Notes under the pieces: model-generated | Database searches by the model: none | Seen by the model: only the letters and a program-made list of their open reading frames with translations | Told to the model about the DNA's origin: nothing | Program-made: the position numbers and the translations under genes | DNA from: JAJEAD01 sp964420925 | GTDB taxonomy: Bacteria; Pseudomonadota; Gammaproteobacteria; HK1 | Assembly: GCA_964420925.1 (NCBI GenBank) | Contig: CAYQVB010000115.1 | Coordinates: 1 to 64,000, forward strand | Direction: 5' to 3' | DNA: 64,000 bases | In this document: one piece after another, positions 59,262 to 64,000 of the stretch | Layout of the letters: each line of letters starts with the position of its first letter | How positions within the stretch are numbered: the first letter of the stretch is position 1

Positions 59262-60354
59262 GAATGGCGCCCAACACCACCGGACGGCGAGCGCCGGTCA
59301 CGCTGGGGAGGTTGCCGGGCAGTCCGGCGAGCGTCTGTCGGGCGAGCCATGCGAAGGCTGACGCCTCGACCCAGTCCGGATCAATCCCTACCACATCGGT
59401 GGTTTCCACCGATCTCGGCTCGAGGCGACGCCTCAGGGCGGCCATCAGAGCCTGATTGTGTGCACCGCCACCGCATACCAGTACCTCGTTGCTTGCCCTT
59501 GCGAACTCCTCGATGCCCCGTCCGATGGTGGTGGCGCTGAGTGCGCACAGCGTGCTCTGTACGTCTTCCGGCGCCAGCGGGCGCCCATCATCGCGGAGAT
59601 GCCGTTCCAGCCAGCGCAGGTTGAAGTGTTCTCGTCCGGTGCTCTTCGGCGGCGGCTTCGAGAAATAGGGATCGGAGCACAGTCGTGCGAGCAGCGTCTC
59701 GTCCACCTCCCCTCGGCTCGCCCAGGCTCCATCCCGGTCCATGCCGCGGCCGAGGTGGCGTTCGGTCCAGCGGTCCATGAGTGTATTGCCGGGACCGCTG
59801 TCGAAACCGGTGACGTCTCCTGCGGTCGGCAGGACGCTGATGTTCGCGATGCCGCCGATGTTCAGCACCGCACGCTCCGAGTCGGGCCGCGACATCGCGG
59901 CGAGGTGAAACCCACAGGCGAGCGGCGCACCTTCCCCGCCCGCCGCGATATCGCGTCTGCGAAAGTCCGCGACGGTGGTGATGCGGGTGCGTTCGGCGAT
60001 GATGTTGGGGTCTCCGATCTGGATGGTATGGGGAAGCCGGGCTCGAGGGTGATGCGCGATGGTCTGGCCGTGACTGCCGATCGCACGAATCTCGCCGGCG
60101 CTCGCCCCCGCATCGTCGACCAGCGCGATCGCGGCCTCGGCGAACAGTTCTCCCATCTGGTGGTCGAGCTGCCAGACGAGCCTCGCGCTCGGGCTCCGGG
60201 CGGTGACGAGCCTCGTGAGATCGTCTCGCAGGGTCAGCGGAAACGGGTGCGCCCGGGTGGCGACGAGGCAGAAGGCGTCATCTTCGATGTCGAGGAGCGC
60301 CGCATCGACGCCATCCATGCTCGTGCCGGATATCAACCCGATATAGAGAGCCAC
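59251..60354 (-). CDS. anmK: Anhydro-N-acetylmuramic acid kinase
   Basis: A 367-residue sugar kinase that phosphorylates and hydrolyses 1,6-anhydro-MurNAc during cell-wall recycling. The N-terminus YIGLISGTSMDGVDAALLDI, the GSHGQTIAHHP segment, NIGGIANISVLP and GFDSGPGNTLMDRW are all diagnostic. Start is GTG at 60354, only 14 bp from the end of the 180-bp palindromic element, so its ribosome-binding site is next to the insertion and any promoter must lie in or beyond it. The downstream M23/peptidoglycan context fits. Confidence 0.94.
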   Translation of the reverse strand: MALYIGLISGTSMDGVDAALLDIEDDAFCLVATRAHPFPLTLRDDLTRLVTARSPSARLVWQLDHQMGELFAEAAIALVDDAGASAGEIRAIGSHGQTIAHHPRARLPHTIQIGDPNIIAERTRITTVADFRRRDIAAGGEGAPLACGFHLAAMSRPDSERAVLNIGGIANISVLPTAGDVTGFDSGPGNTLMDRWTERHLGRGMDRDGAWASRGEVDETLLARLCSDPYFSKPPPKSTGREHFNLRWLERHLRDDGRPLAPEDVQSTLCALSATTIGRGIEEFARASNEVLVCGGGAHNQALMAALRRRLEPRSVETTDVVGIDPDWVEASAFAWLARQTLAGLPGNLPSVTGARRPVVLGAIHPA

Positions 60355-60368
60355 CCGTCTCTGGCGGC

Positions 60369-60548
60369 TAGCCGCAATATCTCACGATTTTCGTAGCGAG
60401 GGCGTCAATCTGCCGTGATAGCGGGCCGCACGGACTGAGAGACGCTGAAGGCGTAGCCGACACTACGCCGAAGCGGCTCGAGGGAGTACGGCCCACTAGC
60501 GCGAGCATATTGGCGTCCGCAGCAGGAAATCGTGAGATATTGCGGCTA
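60369..60548. repeat. Palindromic miniature element, copy 2 (TA flanks on both sides)
   Basis: A 180-bp imperfect palindrome. The outer 22 bp (TAGCCGCAATATCTCACGAT and two more) are perfectly inverted at both ends, flanked as TA-GCCGC and GCGGC-TA. Inside, the arms have diverged more than in copy 1. The centre (GAGACGCTGAAGGCGTAGCC) is the reverse complement of the copy 1 centre, so the two are inserted in opposite orientations. The right-hand TA plus the element's terminal G forms, on the minus strand, the TAG stop of the M23 peptidase gene. Confidence 0.9.
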
Positions 60549-62423
60549 GTAGTTGGAAGCGAGATGGGTCCGGGACATGTGCTCGAGTCGGGCTACGAGT
60601 TCTCCGGTCCGGTCGAGAAAATCGGCCTTGTACTTCGAGGCGATGGGCGGTGCGTCCGGCAGCTTGACCTTGAGCGGATCCCGGTGCCGGTCGCGCACCC
60701 GGAACTCGTAGTGCAGGTGGGGGCCGGTCGCGAGGCCGGTGCTTCCGACGTAACCGATAACCTGGCCTTGCTCGACCTCGATTCCCTTTCGCAGCCCTTT
60801 CGCGAAGCCCGACAGGTGTGCGTACAGCGTGGTATACGTGGTGCCGTGTCTAAGGATGATGGTCTTCCCGAATCCGCCTTTGCGGCTGGCGAAGGTAACA
60901 CGGCCGTCTCCGGTTGCTAGCACCGGCGTGCCGCGGGGGGCGGCGTAATCGACCCCGTTGTGGTGTCGCAGCTTGTGCAGGATGGGATGCTGGCGCATTC
61001 CGAAGCGAGAGCTGATCCGCGTGAAGTTCACGGGGGTACGAAGGAAGGCCTTGCGCATGCTCAGACCCTCCGGTGAGAAGTACTGTGCGTTGCCCCCTTC
61101 GTCCTCGTAGCGCAGGGCCCGGATGGTGCGGTCGCGGTTCACGAACTCGGCGGCCAGGATCACCCCGTCGCTCGCCGTCCCGTCCGGTTGGTAGAGCTCT
61201 TCGTAGATGACGGAAAAGTGATCGCCCTTGCGCACGTCGAGGGCGAAATCGATGTCCCAGCCGAAGATCTCCGCCGTCTCCATGGTGAGACGGTCCGACA
61301 GTCCGGCCCTTTGCGCGGTCAGGTAGAACGAGTCGCGAATTTCTCCGTTCACGCTCGCGAGACGGCGTTCGAGCTCGGCCTGCTGCCGTTCGGAAGAGAA
61401 CCCGCCGTCCGCGCGAAAGAAATGCAGCGACTCGATCTCGTCGAGTTGGTAGACGAGGTGGCGCACCGACTGCTCGGAATCCACGTAGATTTCGAGCTTC
61501 TGCCCTGGGCGCAGGCGTTTGAGCGCCTGGGCGTCTTCGCCCGAACGCAGCAGGTCTATGAGTTCCGAGACCGCCAGTCCCTCTTCGAGGAAGATGCCGT
61601 AGAGCGAGTCACCGTTCGCCACCCGAACCGTGCGTCCGGTCCAGGCATTTTCGGCCAGACCCTGCTCGAGCGTCTCCTGCGCTTCTCCTGCCGGGCGAGG
61701 TGCCGGCGCGAGGATCTCCACCTGAGGAGCCGCGATGGGACCCCGCGTCCACATCGCCGCGTAGTCCCCGCTCGGTCGGCGCTCGACATTGAGCACGTCG
61801 GCCTCTTTCCGAAAGTGGGCAAGGGCGAGAACAGTGCCGGCGTCGTCTACCTGCAGGCGAAGCTCGTCGCCGGGACGAAGCGACCTGAGCTGCTCGGCGA
61901 CCCGACTCCCGGATGAGACGATGTGCTGGAGATCCTGTTGAGAGAGCCCCCGTTGCTCGAAGAGCGTGTAGAGCGAGTCTCCCTTGCGAACGTCGAAGCG
62001 GATCTCCGAGGTCGAGGAGTCGGCTACCGGCCCGGCGGCCTCGAGGGCCTCCCCTGCCGCTCCGATCGCGGAGGGCTCGGAGTTGGGGGTGGCCGTTCCG
62101 TCCCGCGGCGCGGGAGGAGTCGGAGTCGAGGGTTCGAGGAGGGCGGCGGCGGGCTGCGCCATTGCAGTTACCGGCGCATCTTCCCGCTCGGGCGCGGAAG
62201 CGAGCACGTGCTCCGAGCCGTGCGGCGGGTCGAGGTGGTCGATGAATGCCCACCCCGACACCACCACCATCCCTGCCAATCCCATTCCCATGCACCACGC
62301 CCATCCCAGGGCTACCCAACGCGCAGTCATCGCTTCTCTTCTCCAGTTGGGCCGGATATCGTCGAGAGCCGTGACTGCGCTTGAGTATAATTCTTCGGTA
62401 CCCGAGATAATCCCTTGAATCAT
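60546..62423 (-). CDS. M23 peptidoglycan endopeptidase with OapA/LysM-like repeats (MepM-like)
   Basis: A 625-residue envelope metallopeptidase. An N-terminal signal-anchor helix (about 36-60, WVALGWAWCMGMGLAGMVVV) is followed by a proline/alanine-rich linker. Two LysM/OapA-like modules come next (FDVRKGDSLYTLFEQRGLS; RVANGDSLYGIFLEEGLAVS), then a linker domain and the LytM/M23 domain. Its zinc motifs are HNGVDYA and HLHYEF. It would cut peptidoglycan cross-links. An ATG 31 codons in (62330, MTARWVALGW) has GGAGAAGAGAAGC just upstream and may be the true start. The stop TAG (60546-60548) lies in the terminus of the palindromic element. Confidence 0.9.
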   Translation of the reverse strand: MIQGIISGTEELYSSAVTALDDIRPNWRREAMTARWVALGWAWCMGMGLAGMVVVSGWAFIDHLDPPHGSEHVLASAPEREDAPVTAMAQPAAALLEPSTPTPPAPRDGTATPNSEPSAIGAAGEALEAAGPVADSSTSEIRFDVRKGDSLYTLFEQRGLSQQDLQHIVSSGSRVAEQLRSLRPGDELRLQVDDAGTVLALAHFRKEADVLNVERRPSGDYAAMWTRGPIAAPQVEILAPAPRPAGEAQETLEQGLAENAWTGRTVRVANGDSLYGIFLEEGLAVSELIDLLRSGEDAQALKRLRPGQKLEIYVDSEQSVRHLVYQLDEIESLHFFRADGGFSSERQQAELERRLASVNGEIRDSFYLTAQRAGLSDRLTMETAEIFGWDIDFALDVRKGDHFSVIYEELYQPDGTASDGVILAAEFVNRDRTIRALRYEDEGGNAQYFSPEGLSMRKAFLRTPVNFTRISSRFGMRQHPILHKLRHHNGVDYAAPRGTPVLATGDGRVTFASRKGGFGKTIILRHGTTYTTLYAHLSGFAKGLRKGIEVEQGQVIGYVGSTGLATGPHLHYEFRVRDRHRDPLKVKLPDAPPIASKYKADFLDRTGELVARLEHMSRTHLASNY

Positions 62424-62724
62424 CGGGCCTTACCGATTTCCGCACGATAGCGTTTCGACGGCCTGCGGTCAACGCCCGGTGCTCCCGGCAGCAACCGGGT
62501 CGAATCGAGCCGCCCGCTGCAGGTCCGGCCACGCTTGGCTCATGTCCAGTCTCACCGGTGTCCAAGTCTCGTTCGCCATCCGAAGCGGACCGGTGCGAGG
62601 CGGACGAAGCGTATGCGGGCCGGCATCCCGATTCTCTCCCGGATCGGCCACGAAGGCGCCGCGAGCCGCGTTGCTCGGGGGCTGTGATAACCTGCCGCGC
62701 CCTTCTCCCGCTCGGAGAACTGCC
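62424..62724. other. Divergent intergenic region between the M23 peptidase and tyrS
   Basis: About 300 bp with no recognisable gene. The tyrS reading frame is open through most of it, but translation is unlike TyrS. A TATAAT on the plus strand at about 62385-62390 (GAGTATAATTC) lies inside the first codons of the peptidase frame and could serve either direction. No -35 partner is convincing. Confidence 0.4.
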
Positions 62725-63933
62725 TTGTCCCGGCTCGATGACTCGCTTGCCATCATCCGCCGAGGTGTGGACGAGATCCTCGTGGAGGAGGATCTGATCG
62801 CAAAGCTCGAACGCGGCGAAGCGCTGCGTGTCAAGGCGGGCTTCGACCCCACCGCGCCCGACCTCCACCTCGGGCACACCGTGCTTCTCAACAAGATGCG
62901 CCAGTTCCAGCAGCTCGGCCATCACGTGATGTTCCTGATCGGCGACTTCACCGGTCTCATCGGCGATCCGAGCGGCCGGAACCTCACCCGGAAAACGCTG
63001 AGCCGGGAGGAGCTCGAGCGCAATGCGGACACGTACCGCAGCCAGGTGTTCAAGATTCTGGACTCCGAGCTCACCGAGGTCTGCTTCAACTCGGTCTGGA
63101 TGCGCGAGCTCGGGGCGGACGGCATGATTCGCCTTGCGGCGCAGCACACCGTTGCCCGCATGCTGGAACGGGACGACTTCCAGAAGCGCTATCGCGGTGG
63201 CCAGGCCATCGGGATCCACGAGCTGCTGTACCCCTTGTGTCAGGGCTACGATTCGGTCGCCATGCGGGCCGACGTGGAACTCGGGGGCACCGACCAGAAG
63301 TTCAACCTCCTCGTCGGCCGTCAACTGCAGGGGGCCTTCGGGCACTCGCCGCAGGTCGCCATCACGCTGCCCATTCTCGAAGGCCTCGACGGTGTGCAGA
63401 AGATGTCGAAGTCGCTCGGGAACTATGTCGGCATCACGGACCCTCCGCGGGAGATGTTCGGAAAAGTAATGTCGGTGTCCGATGCGCTGATGTGGCGCTA
63501 CTTCGAGTTGCTGTCCCTCGATACGAGTCTCGAGGAGCTCGGCCGAATGCGGGGGGAGTCCGAGGGGGGAGCCGTCAATCCCAAGGAGTTCAAGATCCGG
63601 TTGGCGGGAGAGCTCGTTGCCCGCTTCCACGGCGCGGGTGCGGCAAGGGACGCGGAGGAGGAGTTCGCTCGGCGCTTCGGGGCCGGGGTGCTCCCGGAGG
63701 ACATGCCCGAGCGGGAGGTCGACGGCGCGAAGGCGCAGGAGGTGCGGCTCGCCAATGTGCTCGAGCGCATTTCGTTGACCGGGAGCACCTCGGAGGCGCG
63801 GCGCATGATCCGCCAGGGCGCGGTGCGCGTCGACGGGGAGCGCATCGAGGACGAGACGCGGACCTTGCCGCGTGGCGCCGTTCACGTGGTTCAGGTGGGA
63901 AAACGCCGCTTTGCCCGAGTCAAAATCACCTGA
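62725..63933 (+). CDS. tyrS: Tyrosyl-tRNA synthetase
   Basis: A 402-residue class I synthetase. The HIGH-type motif is DLHLGHT, the second is KMSKSLGNYVGI, and tyrosine-pocket elements are visible in GFDPTAPDLHLGHTVLLNKM and GIHELLYPLCQGYDSVAMRA. A C-terminal S4 RNA-binding domain (SEARRMIRQGAVRVDGERIE) completes it. It is the TyrS type common in gammaproteobacteria such as Haemophilus and Pseudomonas. The start is TTG at 62725 (MSRLDDSLAII) with GGAG 10 bp upstream; no in-frame ATG fits. Often an rRNA operon follows this gene, but none is seen before the window ends. Confidence 0.95.
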   Translation: MSRLDDSLAIIRRGVDEILVEEDLIAKLERGEALRVKAGFDPTAPDLHLGHTVLLNKMRQFQQLGHHVMFLIGDFTGLIGDPSGRNLTRKTLSREELERNADTYRSQVFKILDSELTEVCFNSVWMRELGADGMIRLAAQHTVARMLERDDFQKRYRGGQAIGIHELLYPLCQGYDSVAMRADVELGGTDQKFNLLVGRQLQGAFGHSPQVAITLPILEGLDGVQKMSKSLGNYVGITDPPREMFGKVMSVSDALMWRYFELLSLDTSLEELGRMRGESEGGAVNPKEFKIRLAGELVARFHGAGAARDAEEEFARRFGAGVLPEDMPEREVDGAKAQEVRLANVLERISLTGSTSEARRMIRQGAVRVDGERIEDETRTLPRGAVHVVQVGKRRFARVKIT

Positions 63934-63952
63934 GGGCCCGCGAGCGTACGGC

Positions 63953-63972
63953 GGAGATCGGCCCAGATCTCC
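63953..63972 (+). terminator. Probable tyrS terminator hairpin
   Basis: GGAGATC-GGCCCA-GATCTCC forms a 7-bp perfect stem with a six-base loop, 20 bp after the tyrS stop, followed by TTCCAAGTTC. The T-run is weak, so intrinsic termination is plausible but not certain. Confidence 0.5.
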
Positions 63973-64000
63973 TTCCAAGTTCAAATTTACTCTTTCATAT

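Noticed and set aside
63934..64000. Start of an rRNA operon after tyrS
   Set aside because: An rRNA operon often follows tyrS in gammaproteobacteria, but the final 67 bp show only a hairpin and AT-rich sequence, with no 16S start or boxA.

Overview
The window is GC-rich bacterial chromosomal DNA with tightly packed genes and many GTG or TTG starts. Gene order points to a gammaproteobacterium: glyQ-glyS; mnmG-rsmG-parA-parB followed by atpIBEFHAGDC-glmU-glmS (the block usually found near the replication origin); and hemJ, bactofilin, erpA, anmK, an M23 peptidase and tyrS close together. I cannot name a genus from the sequence alone. No tRNA, rRNA, CRISPR array or insertion sequence with a transposase was seen. 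LAYOUT. 1-8693: a peptide/nickel-type ABC transporter operon (two permeases, two ATPases), split between the second permease and the first ATPase by a roughly 5 kb island (about 1046-6148). The island carries hipB, an internally deleted hipA, a DUF262/HNH/AlbA_2 gene broken by an amber codon inside its signature motif, and an AAA/DUF4143 ATPase. The last ATPase of the operon reads in frame into a short-chain dehydrogenase. 8792-17999: an oligopeptidase B and Old-Yellow-Enzyme-type dehydrogenase pair, AlkA, a LON-domain protein, TerC, TatD, a RidA-like protein and a carboxymuconolactone decarboxylase. 18131-24838: a membrane adenylate cyclase with a heme-type six-helix anchor and a 2Fe-2S domain, an RsbW-like kinase, and a hydantoin-degradation set (racemase, D-carbamoylase, D-hydantoinase), then a NUDIX hydrolase. 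25195-30259: a gamma-glutamyltransferase, a small exported protein, PlsC, a PemIK-type toxin-antitoxin pair and a Tat-exported intradiol dioxygenase. 30351-54026: core genes (glyQS, mnmG, rsmG, parAB, the ATP synthase operon, glmU, glmS, cysS, yidD) plus both a class II and a class I DAHP synthase. 54319-63933: iron-sulfur and iron genes (rubredoxin, two A-type carriers, YggX), an ATP-grasp ligase, HemJ, a bactofilin with a DUF6776 partner, AnmK, an M23 peptidase and TyrS. REPEATS. Two copies of a 180-182 bp palindromic element have matching termini and sit in TA contexts exactly at the TAG stop codons of the rubredoxin and M23 genes. This looks like a TA-targeting miniature transposable element. 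A second palindromic family (core ATCAAGGGAATGACG) lies upstream of the atp operon and between glyQ and mnmG. The most notable items are these stop-codon insertions, the degraded defence-like island inside a transporter operon, the ABC ATPase-dehydrogenase fusion, and the redox-type adenylate cyclase.
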